64,000 bases of DNA from Azospirillum halopraeferens DSM 3675 (GTDB taxonomy: Bacteria; Pseudomonadota; Alphaproteobacteria; Azospirillales; Azospirillaceae), in NCBI RefSeq assembly GCF_000429625.1, contig NZ_AUCF01000011.1:1-64000 (forward strand). The letters run 5' to 3'. Positions 38,347-47,087 of this stretch are shown here, one piece after another (the stretch's first letter is position 1; every line of letters begins with the position of its first letter). Position numbers and translations under genes: made by a program. A model generated the notes under the pieces. That model did no database searches, was not told the DNA's origin, and saw only the letters and a list, made by a program, of their open reading frames with translations.

Positions 38347-38971
38347 GCTTCTGGAGCGCGCGCTGTCCGCCATCGAGGGGCTGGCGGACCAGGGTACTCC
38401 GCTGCGGTGGTGGGCTTTCGGCGGCGGCACCGCACTGATGGTCCAGACCGGCCATCGTAACAGCAGGGACATCGACATCTTCCTGTCCGATCCGCAATAC
38501 CTGCCGCTGCTGTCGCCGCGTCTGAGTGCATCGATCGTATGGGACTGCGAGGACTAGCTGGAACAGGCCCATTATCTGAAGCTCAGGTACGCCGAAGGTG
38601 AGATCGATTTCATCGTCGCCGGCGTGCCGTCGGACCTTCCGGCAATTCCTTTCACGATCCACGGACGAACCGTTCCCATGGAGCCGGGCACCGAGATCGC
38701 CCTGAAGAAGCTCTACCATCGAGCGGAGAACCTGAAGCCCCGCGACATCTTCGACGTCGCGGTCGTGCTGTCGACGGAAGAGGGGAACCGACTCCCGGAG
38801 ACTCTGTGGTGTCTCCGGGACGTCAAGGATCTGCTGAAGACGCGGCTCAACACCATGCCGTTGGCATTCTACGAGGAGGCCATCGAGGAGTTGAGCATCC
38901 GACCGGAGTCGGTTCTGATCGGTGCCCGATCACTCCGCCGCTTCGTTCTCCGGTCCCGGATCACCCCGTAA
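38300..38971 (+). pseudogene. AbiEii/DUF1814-type nucleotidyltransferase broken by an in-frame TAG
   Basis: From GTG at 38300 the frame gives WWAFGGGTALMVQTGHRNSRDIDIF, the GG-x-A-L and hR-x-S-x-DID pattern of AbiEii/AbiGii-type toxins. A TAG at 38555-38557 stops it after 85 codons. The same frame then runs open to 38971 (LEQAHYLKLRYAEGEIDFIV, later KKLYHRAENLKPRDIFDVAV), clearly the rest of the protein, about 222 residues in all. A single base change from GAG would explain the stop. Its end overlaps the dehydrogenase gene on the other strand by 11 bases. Confidence 0.8.
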
Positions 38972-39875
38972 ACAGACGGTACAGCGCCGCGTGGTCCAGC
39001 CCGCCGTCGCCGCGGTCCACCAGCCGCTCGTAGAGGGTGCGGGACAGGGTCACCGCCGGCAGGTCGATGCCGGACTCGGCGGCCAGGGCGAGCGCCTGGT
39101 TGAGGTCCTTGAGCTGGACCGAGGAGCGGCCGCCCGGCGTGTAGTTGCCGGTCACCATGCGTTCACCGTGCAGCTCCAGGATGCGCGACTCCGCGAAGCC
39201 GCCGCGGATCGCCTCGCGCACGCGGGCGGGGTCGACGCCGGCGGCGCGGGCCAGGGCCAGGGCCTCGGCGACGGCGCCGATCGACAGGGCGACGATGACC
39301 TGGTTGGCCGCCTTGGCCACCTGTCCGGCCCCGGGGCCGCCCACATGGGTGATGCGCCGGCCCATGGCGGCGAACAGCGGCCAGGCGCGCCGCACGGCCG
39401 CCTCCTCGCCGCCGGCCATGATGGTCAGCGTCGCCGCTTCGGCCGCCACCGTGCCGCCGGACACCGGGGCGTCCACCAGGGCACCGCCGCGGCCGGCCAC
39501 AACCTCCGCCAGGCGGCGGGTGGCGGCGACCGCGGTGGTGCCCATGTCGATCACCAGGGCACCGGGGCGCAGCCCCTCCAGAAGGCCGCCGGGCCCTTCC
39601 GTCACCGCCTCCACCGCCGGGGTGTCGGTCAGCATCAGCACCACCGTGTCGGCCGCCGCGGCCACGGCCGCGGGCGTGTCCGCGGGCGTCATGCCCTCGC
39701 CGGCCAGCTCCTCCACGGGGCCGCGGCTGCGGCTGTGGATCACCGGGCGCGCCCCGCGGGCGGCCAGGTGGCGGACCATCGGCTTGCCCATCAGGCCCAG
39801 CCCGATGAAGCCGATGGTGCGGCCGGTCAGGTCGGGACGGTCGGCGTCGTGTGCGGCGGCGGACCCGGGGGTCAT
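38961..39875 (-). CDS. NAD(P)-dependent 3-hydroxyisobutyrate dehydrogenase family protein
   Basis: 304 residues. Rossmann motif TIGFIGLGLMGKPMVRHLA near residue 20; substrate motif DAPVSGGTVAAEAATLTIMAG; catalytic lysine in GQVAKAANQVIVA. The family oxidises beta-hydroxyacids (3-hydroxyisobutyrate, tartronate semialdehyde and others); the substrate is not clear. Start at 39875, two bases after the TerB stop, so both genes form an operon. Confidence 0.93.
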   Translation of the reverse strand: MTPGSAAAHDADRPDLTGRTIGFIGLGLMGKPMVRHLAARGARPVIHSRSRGPVEELAGEGMTPADTPAAVAAAADTVVLMLTDTPAVEAVTEGPGGLLEGLRPGALVIDMGTTAVAATRRLAEVVAGRGGALVDAPVSGGTVAAEAATLTIMAGGEEAAVRRAWPLFAAMGRRITHVGGPGAGQVAKAANQVIVALSIGAVAEALALARAAGVDPARVREAIRGGFAESRILELHGERMVTGNYTPGGRSSVQLKDLNQALALAAESGIDLPAVTLSRTLYERLVDRGDGGLDHAALYRLFTG

Positions 39876-39877
39876 GG

Positions 39878-40282
39878 TCACAGCCGCATGTGGCGGGCGC
39901 GGGCGCCGCGTTCGATGGCGGCGGCGCACAGGCGGTCGACGCCCAGCGTGTGGCGCAGCATCTCCAGGAGGCGCAGCTCCTCCTGCGACGCCTTGACGTC
40001 GGCGGCGGCGATGTCGCAGGCGACGGCGTAGGCGGTCTCGTACAGCTTGGCCGGCAGGGCGTCCCTGATGCGCTCCAGCGTCCCGTCGAGACCGGATTCC
40101 CCGGCCAGCATGTGGGTGCACTCCCGCGTCACCTCGGGCAGGCGGTCGACCTCGAAATCGTCGAAGATCGGCAGGTACTTCACGTTCTCGCCGATGGCTT
40201 CCAGCTCCGCGTCCGTCATGTCGCCGTCGGAGGCGGATACGAGAACCATGACGTAGATGAGCGCGCTGTGATGGTCGAGCAT
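39878..40282 (-). CDS. TerB-like (tellurite-resistance fold) protein
   Basis: 134 residues, all-helical, with the TerB pattern SASDGDMTDAELEAIGENV near the start and a second acidic repeat DVKASQEELRLLEMLRHTL. TerB-fold proteins bind metal ions and act in stress or membrane complexes; no other ter genes are near. GGAGG precedes the ATG. First gene of a pair with the dehydrogenase. Confidence 0.82.
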   Translation of the reverse strand: MLDHHSALIYVMVLVSASDGDMTDAELEAIGENVKYLPIFDDFEVDRLPEVTRECTHMLAGESGLDGTLERIRDALPAKLYETAYAVACDIAAADVKASQEELRLLEMLRHTLGVDRLCAAAIERGARARHMRL

Positions 40283-40362
40283 CGGACCTCCGGAAGGGAA
40301 CGGGGAGCCCGCGTATGTTGCCCGGCGGCATCCCGCCGTCAAGCTCCGACTGCGGCACCGGG

Positions 40363-40386
40363 TCATACTTACCGAACCCGGTATCA
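40363..40386. repeat. Small hairpin with the structured-repeat ends
   Basis: Begins TCATAC and ends GTATCA like the longer copies, with the short stem TACCG/CGGTA. It lies between the divergent TerB and AEC genes, so unlike the others it does not sit at a gene end. Confidence 0.4.
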
Positions 40387-40476
40387 GGGGAGGGATGCCG
40401 GAATCGGATGGCTGGTGCCCTCGACGGGGCCGGGGGCCTGCCCTATGGTCGGGGCCGCCCACCCAGGAACGGGTCC

Positions 40477-41424
40477 ATGTCCGCCGTCCTCAACGTCGCC
40501 CTTCCCGTTTTCGCCATTATCCTCGCCGGCTTTCTCGCGGGAAAGGCGCGCCTGCTCGGCGACGCCTCGTCGGAGGCGCTGAACAAGTTCGTCTACTGGA
40601 TGGCACTGCCGGCGGTGCTGTTCGTCGGCACCGCGCGGCGGCCGCTGGCGGAGCTGTTCAACGGCCCGTTCATCGGCGCCTTCCTCGGCGCCATGCTCGC
40701 GGTCTTCGCGCTGGGCGCCCTGCTGGGCTGGCTGCTGCACCGGGAAAAGCCGCCGGTGCTGTGCATGCAGGGTCTCACGGCCTGCTTCTCCAACACCGGC
40801 TACATGGGCATCCCGCTGTTCCTCGCCGCCTTCGGGGCGGATCAACTGGCTCCCGCCATCCTTGCCACCGTGATCATGAGCGCGGTCATGGTGGGCATCG
40901 CCGTGATCTGGCTGGAGCTGGTGCAGAGCCGGGGCCGGGGCGTGGGCGGGGCGCTGGCCGACGTGGGCCGGGCGGTGGCCCGCAACCCGCTGATCGTCGC
41001 CACCGCCGCGGGGGTGGCCTGGTCGGTGCTGCTGCCGGGGATCGACCTGCCGCGCCCGGTCGTCACCTTCTGCGAACTGGTGGGGGCCGCCGCCGGCCCC
41101 TGCGCGCTGGTCGCCATCGGCCTGTTCCTGGCCGGCCGCCCCTTGCGCGCCAGCCCGGCGGAACTGGGCTGGATCGTCGCGCTGAAGCTGGTGCTGCAAC
41201 CGGCGCTGACCTGGCTGCTGATCGACACCCTGTTTCCCATGGACCCGTTCTGGGCGGCCTCGGCCATCCTGCTGGCGGCCCTGCCGACGGGGGCGCTGAC
41301 CTTCGTCGTCGCCACCCAGTACCGCGTCTATGTGGAGCGCACCTCGGCCGCCATCCTGGTGTCGACCATCCTCAGCGTGGTGACGCTGAGCGCCCTGCTG
41401 GCCGTCTACGCGCCGGGGCCGTGA
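40477..41424 (+). CDS. AEC (auxin efflux carrier) family transporter
   Basis: 315 residues with about ten membrane helices in two repeats. N-terminal VLNVALPVFAIILAGFLAGK and ACFSNTGYMGIPLFLAAFG are the conserved first-half motifs; GALTFVVATQYRVYVERTSA the second. Bacterial members move malonate, malate or similar acids across the inner membrane; the substrate is unknown. The ATG follows CCAGGAAC. Convergent with the serine hydrolase gene, six bases apart. Confidence 0.93.
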   Translation: MSAVLNVALPVFAIILAGFLAGKARLLGDASSEALNKFVYWMALPAVLFVGTARRPLAELFNGPFIGAFLGAMLAVFALGALLGWLLHREKPPVLCMQGLTACFSNTGYMGIPLFLAAFGADQLAPAILATVIMSAVMVGIAVIWLELVQSRGRGVGGALADVGRAVARNPLIVATAAGVAWSVLLPGIDLPRPVVTFCELVGAAAGPCALVAIGLFLAGRPLRASPAELGWIVALKLVLQPALTWLLIDTLFPMDPFWAASAILLAALPTGALTFVVATQYRVYVERTSAAILVSTILSVVTLSALLAVYAPGP

Positions 41425-41430
41425 GGGCCC

Positions 41431-42627
41431 TCACCACCCCGCCTCGAACAGGCGCAGCAGGTCGATGGCCGTGCGGTCGGCGACCACCCGGTCGGGGTCG
41501 CTGTTGGTCAGGGCGACCACACCCCAGCGGTGGGCGCGGGACAGGGCCATATAGGTGTTGAAGCCGCCGGTGGAGCCGCTGTGCCACAGGATGGGCGTGC
41601 CGTCGCCGGCGCGGGCCACGAACCAGCCCAGCGCCATGGCGCCGCCGCCCAGCGCACCGGGATCGCTGAGCGCCGTCCCCTCCACCTGCACCGACTGGGC
41701 CAGGGCCAGCGTCTGCACCGCATCGGCCGTGCAGCCGCCGGGGCAGTCGCCCAGGTTCACCCGCAGCCAGCGCACCAGATCGTCGGCGGTGGAGTAGAGG
41801 CCGAAGGAGGGCAGCATGGCCGGCGCCTCCCAGTCGGGCACCGGCAGGCCGCCGGCGTGGCCCACCGCCTTGCGGGCGCGCTGGTCGGCGTTCAACTCCG
41901 CGGTGGTGTCGGTCAGGCCGAAGCGTTCGGTCACCACGCGGCGCAGAAGCTGCCCGTAGCTGGCCCCCGCCGCCTGCTCCAAAGCCTCCCCCAGCACCGC
42001 CATGCCGACGTTGGAATAGCTGAAGCGGGTGCCGGGTGCCGTCGCCAGCTCGTACCCGGCCAGCCAGCGGTCCACCTCGGCCGGCGTCAGCGGCTTGTAG
42101 GGGTTGCGCGGGTCTTCCAGGCGCGACCACGAGAAGGTCGGCGTTTCCGGCACGTTGGGCAGGCCGGCGGTGTGGGTGGCCAGGTCGACCAGCCGGATCG
42201 GCCGGCCGTCGAATTCGGGCACCCGCGCCACGCTGTGCAGGTGCCGGCGCAGCGGGTCGGCGGGGTGGACGCGGCCGGTGCGGATCAGCTCCGCCAGGAT
42301 GGTGCCGGTGAAGGGCTTGGTCAGCGAGGCGATCTGGTAGACGGTGCGGCCGTCGGGCGGCGCGCCGCCGGCCCCGCCGGTGCTGCCCAGACCGACCACC
42401 AGCGACCGCCCGTCGCGCACCACGCCGACCACCAGCCCGCCGTGCCCCGCCTCGGCCAGGCGGCGTTCCGCCACCTGCGTCACCAGCGCGCGCAGCGGGT
42501 CGCGGTCCGCCGCCGGGTCGCCCGGTGCCGCGCCGGCCGGCCCCGGGATCAGCCCCGCGATCAGCGCCGCGGCCAGCCCCGCCGACCGTCCCGCCGACCG
42601 TGCCGATCCGCACCCGTCCCCGCCCAT
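41431..42627 (-). CDS. Serine hydrolase of the beta-lactamase/class C family
   Basis: 398 residues from the ATG at 42627, eight bases after GGAGGG. A signal peptide ends near PAGAAPG. Active-site motifs: IASLTKPF (Ser-x-x-Lys), SYSNVG (Tyr-x-Asn) and LWHSGSTGGF in place of KTG. This matches penicillin-binding or esterase-type relatives of AmpC (EstB-like). It may act on D-alanyl peptides or esters in the periplasm; resistance is not implied. Confidence 0.9.
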   Translation of the reverse strand: MGGDGCGSARSAGRSAGLAAALIAGLIPGPAGAAPGDPAADRDPLRALVTQVAERRLAEAGHGGLVVGVVRDGRSLVVGLGSTGGAGGAPPDGRTVYQIASLTKPFTGTILAELIRTGRVHPADPLRRHLHSVARVPEFDGRPIRLVDLATHTAGLPNVPETPTFSWSRLEDPRNPYKPLTPAEVDRWLAGYELATAPGTRFSYSNVGMAVLGEALEQAAGASYGQLLRRVVTERFGLTDTTAELNADQRARKAVGHAGGLPVPDWEAPAMLPSFGLYSTADDLVRWLRVNLGDCPGGCTADAVQTLALAQSVQVEGTALSDPGALGGGAMALGWFVARAGDGTPILWHSGSTGGFNTYMALSRAHRWGVVALTNSDPDRVVADRTAIDLLRLFEAGW

Positions 42628-42785
42628 CCCTGTGTCCCTCCGGCCGATGGCCCGTAAGGGACAGATTGGAAAGGTGCGGGACCCCGTCGCGCGCACTCCC
42701 GGCGATCATGCCGAAGCGCCGGCGGCGGCGGCGGGGGCACTTCGCGCGGGTGGCCGGGGTACGTCGCGGCGCGAAGGGGGGACCG

Positions 42786-44465
42786 CTACTCCTCCGGGCG
42801 GGGGCGGCGGTCCTTGACGATGGACAGGGGCACGCCATCGGCCGCGATCTCAATGATCGGCCGGCCGTCCAGCAGGTCGGGACAGATGCGGTCCTGGGTG
42901 AAGGTGACGAAGAAGTCAGCCTCGCGCCAGTCGGGCCGGCCGTTCGCCAGCACCAGATGGGGCGGCAGCTCGTAACGGGCCGCCAGGGCGTTGCCGCAGA
43001 CCATCACGGTGTAGGTGCGCGGCGGTGCTGCGCCGTCGTTCTCCAGCGCCAGGAACTCCTCCAGGCGGCGCACGGCCTCCAGGATGGAGTTGCCCCAGTA
43101 GTCCAGCTCGTACCGGCCGTCCGCCCCGGCGGGGCCGCCGACCAGCGTGTTGTAATAGACGTACTCGTTGGGGTGCAGGGACGCGAGCTGCCACGTCCCG
43201 TGCACGCCGGCCGCCACCAGCAGCGCGGCGAACCCCCGCGCCGCGGTGCGGCCGCCCCGTTCCGCCAGCCGCCACAGCCCGTCGATGCCGATGGCCGCCA
43301 GGACCACCAGGGGCGGCACGACGAACAGGAAATGGCGCACGCCGTTGTAGATGGTCGGGCGCAGCACCATGAACAGCACCACCGGCAGCGTCGCGGCCAG
43401 CACCAGGGGCAGCAGGCGCACCGCCGCCGCGGCGCCGGCGCCGGTGCCGGAACGCACGTTGCGCAGGGCCATTGCGGCCAGCCCCGCCGCCGCCGCCAGG
43501 CCGACGAGCACCGCTTCCGGCAGCTTCACCGCCAGATAGACCGGCAGGTAGAGCGCCGGCGGGTCCCTGGCCGGCACCAAGTGGCCGTTGAACAGGGTCT
43601 CCAGGTTGATCGGGAACTTCGACATGACCTGCAGGGCCTTCAGGATGTTCCCCGGCTCCTGCACCACCCAGGGCCAGAACACCGCCACGATGGCCAGCGT
43701 CAGGGGCAGCGCCGGCAGCAGGGCGGCCAGCGTCGCCCCGGCGTCGGACAGGGCGCGGCCGGCGCCGTCGCGCCGCCACGCCAGAACCCACAGGGCAAGC
43801 AGCCCCAGCCCGAGATAGCCGACGGCGAGCACGCCGCCGACCCGGGTTGCCAGGGTCAGCCCCAGCACCAGCCCGAACTTGAGCACCGTGGTGCGGCGCG
43901 GGCGCGGCGCCTGATCCAGGATGCAGGTGGCGAAATAGAGCGCCCACACCATGCCCGCGGCGAAGGGCACGTCCTTGGTGTTGTTGAACATGGCGCCATA
44001 GTAGACGCCGGTCAGCGCCAGCAGCGCCGCCGCCAGGAAGCCCGCGCGGGGGCCGCCCAGCCGGCGGGCCAGCCGCCAGGCGCCGGCGATGCCGATGATG
44101 CCGATGGCCGCGCACAGCAGGTGGCGGGTGTCGTATTCCGCGAACGGCGACACCGGCAGCAGCGCCGCCACCGTCAGGTCGAACAGCCCGCCGTAATAGA
44201 ACAGGTCCTTGAAGACGAAGGCGGAATGGTCGGCAAAGCCGCTGGCGTAATAGGCCAGAAGCTTCTTGCCGTAGAGGTGCTGCACCTCCTCGTCGATGGT
44301 GATGCCGTAGTTGCGGAAGGTCAGCAGGGCGAGCACGGCCAGGGCCAGCAGCAGCAGGCGCGTCAGGTCGTCCCATCCCGGCGTTGCCGGCCGGGCGACC
44401 GTCATCGGAGTGCCGCGCAGGGCGGCGAAGCCGTCGTGCGGGTGGGCGGGGGCCAGGTCGGTCAC
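42786..44465 (-). CDS. Glycosyltransferase family 39-like membrane protein
   Basis: 559 residues, about ten membrane helices. An acidic pair after the first helix (NYGITIDEEVQHLYGKKLL) is typical of GT39/ArnT-type polyprenyl-phosphate-sugar transferases; MFNNTKDVPFAAG is the next conserved block. The soluble tail (about 430-559) faces the periplasm. It starts by overlapping the upstream GT2 gene (ATGA), which probably makes the lipid-linked sugar donor. Confidence 0.85.
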   Translation of the reverse strand: MTDLAPAHPHDGFAALRGTPMTVARPATPGWDDLTRLLLLALAVLALLTFRNYGITIDEEVQHLYGKKLLAYYASGFADHSAFVFKDLFYYGGLFDLTVAALLPVSPFAEYDTRHLLCAAIGIIGIAGAWRLARRLGGPRAGFLAAALLALTGVYYGAMFNNTKDVPFAAGMVWALYFATCILDQAPRPRRTTVLKFGLVLGLTLATRVGGVLAVGYLGLGLLALWVLAWRRDGAGRALSDAGATLAALLPALPLTLAIVAVFWPWVVQEPGNILKALQVMSKFPINLETLFNGHLVPARDPPALYLPVYLAVKLPEAVLVGLAAAAGLAAMALRNVRSGTGAGAAAAVRLLPLVLAATLPVVLFMVLRPTIYNGVRHFLFVVPPLVVLAAIGIDGLWRLAERGGRTAARGFAALLVAAGVHGTWQLASLHPNEYVYYNTLVGGPAGADGRYELDYWGNSILEAVRRLEEFLALENDGAAPPRTYTVMVCGNALAARYELPPHLVLANGRPDWREADFFVTFTQDRICPDLLDGRPIIEIAADGVPLSIVKDRRPRPEE

Positions 44466-45520
44466 GCCGCGACCTCCCGGACCGGCTCGGCGTCATCGAC
44501 CTTCCCGGCGGCGGTTCCGGTGGCGGCCCCGGCGGCACCGAGTCCGTGGGTGGCGCGGACGATGAACAGCGGGCGCCCCTTCACCTCGGCGAAGACGCGG
44601 CCGAGATAGTCGCCGATGATGCCCAGCGTGATGAGCTGGATGCCGCCCATGAAGAGCACCGAGACGATCAGCGATTCATAACCGGGCACGTCGACGCCGA
44701 ACAGCAGCGTGCGCAGCAGCCGCAGGACGATGTACACGAAGGCCAGGCCGGAAATGGCCAGTCCCACCAGGCTCCACACCTTCAGGGGGAAGTTGGAGAA
44801 GGCGGTCAGCCCGTCCGCGGACAGGCGCAGCAGCTTCACGAAGCCCCACTTGGTGTCGCCGCCGGCGCGTTCGCCCTGCTGGTAGAGGACGGCGGTCTGG
44901 CGGAAGCCGACCCAGGCGAAGATGCCCTTCATGAAGCGCGTGCGCTCGGGCATGCGGTTGATGACGTCCACCACCCGGCGGTCCATCAGCCGGAAGTCGC
45001 CCGCCTCGCGTGGCAGCCTGACGTCCGACAGGGTGTCGAACACCCAGTAGAAGGCGCGGGCGAACAGGCGGTGCTTCAGGCTCTGCCCGACACGGGCGTG
45101 GCGCACGGCGACGACGACGTCGTAGCCCTCGCGCCAGCGGGCGATCATGTCGGGCAGCAGCTCCGGCGGGTGCTGGAGGTCGGCGTCCATGGGCACCACG
45201 GCGTCGCCGCGGGCGTGGGCCAGGCCGGCCGACAGGGCCGGCTCCTTGCCGAAGTTGCGCGACAGCTCCACCACCTTGATGCGCCCGTCGCGGGCGTTGG
45301 CGGCGACCAGGCGGTCCAGGGTGTCGTCGCGGCTTCCGTCGTCGACGCACACCACCTCCCAGGAGAGGCCGAGCCCGTCGAGCACCGGCAGCAGCCGGCT
45401 GAACAGGGCCTCGACGTTAGGCCCTTCGTTGTAGAACGGAACGACGACGGAAAGACGGCACCGCCCCGCGGCGCCGGGCGCCGGGATGGGAAGGCCGGAA
45501 GTAGCGTCCACGCAGACCAT
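44462..45520 (-). CDS. GT2 polyprenyl-phosphate glycosyltransferase (GtrB/ArnC-like)
   Basis: 352 residues. A GT-A domain with VVVPFYNEGPNVEALF, VVCVDDGSRDDTL and the DADLQHPPE motif (DxD) is followed by two membrane helices (about 255-310), the GtrB plan. It moves a sugar onto undecaprenyl phosphate for flipping and transfer by the membrane protein coded next (four-base overlap). The start at 45520 has only a weak GGGG site; the frame is open further upstream without support. Confidence 0.9.
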   Translation of the reverse strand: MVCVDATSGLPIPAPGAAGRCRLSVVVPFYNEGPNVEALFSRLLPVLDGLGLSWEVVCVDDGSRDDTLDRLVAANARDGRIKVVELSRNFGKEPALSAGLAHARGDAVVPMDADLQHPPELLPDMIARWREGYDVVVAVRHARVGQSLKHRLFARAFYWVFDTLSDVRLPREAGDFRLMDRRVVDVINRMPERTRFMKGIFAWVGFRQTAVLYQQGERAGGDTKWGFVKLLRLSADGLTAFSNFPLKVWSLVGLAISGLAFVYIVLRLLRTLLFGVDVPGYESLIVSVLFMGGIQLITLGIIGDYLGRVFAEVKGRPLFIVRATHGLGAAGAATGTAAGKVDDAEPVREVAA

Positions 45521-45823
45521 GGGTCCCCGCAGTGAGGAGAAAGTGGTGCAAGCCGGGTCGGGGGCCGGTCCCCGCAGCGGTGATGGCGCCCATGCGCAGT
45601 CCGGTCCGGCCACCGATCCGCATATATCATGAGTCACCCCAACAGTGCAAAAGCGCACCCTCGCGTTCGGCATCAACGGAGCGGACCCGGTGTTTATTCC
45701 ATTCGATATACGGACGGCCGGAGCGAGCCCGTGAAATGTGGCGGCGCCGGCCGGCGTGCCCTTGCGCCGCGCGGGGGTGTTGGGCACAACAGGGCCGTTT
45801 TATCCGCAGCTCCCGGCACCCCG
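45521..45823. other. Divergent intergenic region
   Basis: Lies between the GT2 gene (leftward) and the HExxH protein gene (rightward). Locally AT-rich words (CATATATCATG at 45620-45630, CGATATAC near 45705) may be promoter parts. No gene or structured RNA is seen. Confidence 0.4.
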
Positions 45824-46444
45824 ATGATCCTGACGCCCGTTCCCGCCGACCGCATGGACGAAGCCATCCGCACCTTCGCCGGCCACCTCGCCGACCGGCC
45901 GGCGGCCCTGGCCGCCTTCCGGCGGATCGCTGCGACCTGGCCGGTCACCGGCCCCGCCGATACCCCCGAACAGCGGGCCGACGGCGTCGCCCTGGCCCAC
46001 GCCCACGGCATCGCCACCCTGGACGAGGAGCCGAGCGCCTGCTTCATGTGGGACGGCCGGGTCATCCGCACCCGGGTCGAGGCCACCGTCATCGTCCACG
46101 AGGTGGCGCACTGGCTGTGCGCCGCGCCGGAACGCCGGCCCCTTCTGGAGCACGGCCTCGGCCCCGGGCCGGAGACGACCCGCCGCCGCGAGGCGCGCGC
46201 CCAGCAGGTGCTGACCTTCGAGCAGTGCATGCACGAGGAGGCGCAGACCTCCCTGCTCGGCATCCTGTGGGAGGCCGAACTGGGGCACCCCGCCATCCTC
46301 GCCTTCCTGGAACAGAACTGGATGGAGGCGTGGGAGCGTCCCGGCACCGCCGACTGGTTCGCCGGCCACGCCCGCGAGTTGCTGGAGCGCGGCCTCATCG
46401 ACGAGACCGGCCGCCCCGCCACGCTGCGCGGTCGGGCCGCCTGA
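45824..46444 (+). CDS. HExxH-containing protein resembling EpmC
   Basis: 206 residues from the ATG at 45824. The core VIVHEVAHWLCAAPERRPLLEHGLG resembles the HEIxHW region of elongation-factor-P hydroxylase EpmC, including the spaced HExxH. No signal peptide, so it should be cytoplasmic. EpmC partners EpmA/EpmB are not in the window. A metal-dependent hydroxylase or hydrolase is likely; confidence in EpmC itself is low. Confidence 0.6.
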   Translation: MILTPVPADRMDEAIRTFAGHLADRPAALAAFRRIAATWPVTGPADTPEQRADGVALAHAHGIATLDEEPSACFMWDGRVIRTRVEATVIVHEVAHWLCAAPERRPLLEHGLGPGPETTRRREARAQQVLTFEQCMHEEAQTSLLGILWEAELGHPAILAFLEQNWMEAWERPGTADWFAGHARELLERGLIDETGRPATLRGRAA

Positions 46445-46477
46445 GGGCGCGGTGATCGACGGGGCGGCCCGGTCCGC

Positions 46478-47068
46478 TCAGCGCAGGATCAGCCCGGCGA
46501 CCGCATCGGGGAGCGCCCCTTCGAGCGCCAGCAGGCGGGCCTTCATCAGGCTGGCCACCGCCATGGCGTCGGTGATCTCGCCGCGCATGGCCATGGCATA
46601 GGCTTCGGCAAAGGGCAGGCGGCGGAGCCGGAGATCCTCGGTCTCCTCCGGTTCGGCGACACCCTGCTCCAGGTCCCAGGCCAGGAAGCAGTAGGCGGTC
46701 TCGTCGGTGATGCTGTTGGACAGGTGCATGGTCAGCAGCGGCATCCACTCCCGCGCGATCAGGCCGGTTTCCTCGGCCAGTTCGCGGCGCGCCGATTCCA
46801 GGGGATCGACGCCGGGGTCGCCGCCGCCCTCGGGGATTTCCCAGCTGTAGGACTTCAGCGGAAAGCGGTACTGGCCGACCAGCGTGGTGTACCCGTCGGC
46901 GTCGATCGGGATGACCCCGGTGGCGAGGTTCTGCAGGTGCACCACGCCGTAGATTCCGGGCTTGCCGGCGGGGTTGAGCACCTCGTGCTCGACCACGCGG
47001 ATCCAGCGGTTCTCGTAGATGGGCCGGGTCAGCAGGATGGTCCACGGATTGGCCGTCTTGTTCGGCAA
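46478..47068 (-). CDS. NUDIX hydrolase (ADP-ribose pyrophosphatase-like)
   Basis: 196 residues. The complete NUDIX box spans about residues 81-103: GGGDPGVDPLESARREL then AEETGL (G-x5-E-x7-REUxEExGU). The N-terminal strand WIRVVEHEVLNPAGKPGIYGVV matches ADP-ribose or nucleoside-sugar diphosphatases. It hydrolyses a nucleotide linked to another group; the exact substrate is unclear. Confidence 0.93.
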   Translation of the reverse strand: MPNKTANPWTILLTRPIYENRWIRVVEHEVLNPAGKPGIYGVVHLQNLATGVIPIDADGYTTLVGQYRFPLKSYSWEIPEGGGDPGVDPLESARRELAEETGLIAREWMPLLTMHLSNSITDETAYCFLAWDLEQGVAEPEETEDLRLRRLPFAEAYAMAMRGEITDAMAVASLMKARLLALEGALPDAVAGLILR

Positions 47069-47087
47069 GGGTATTCTCCCGAGAGGG

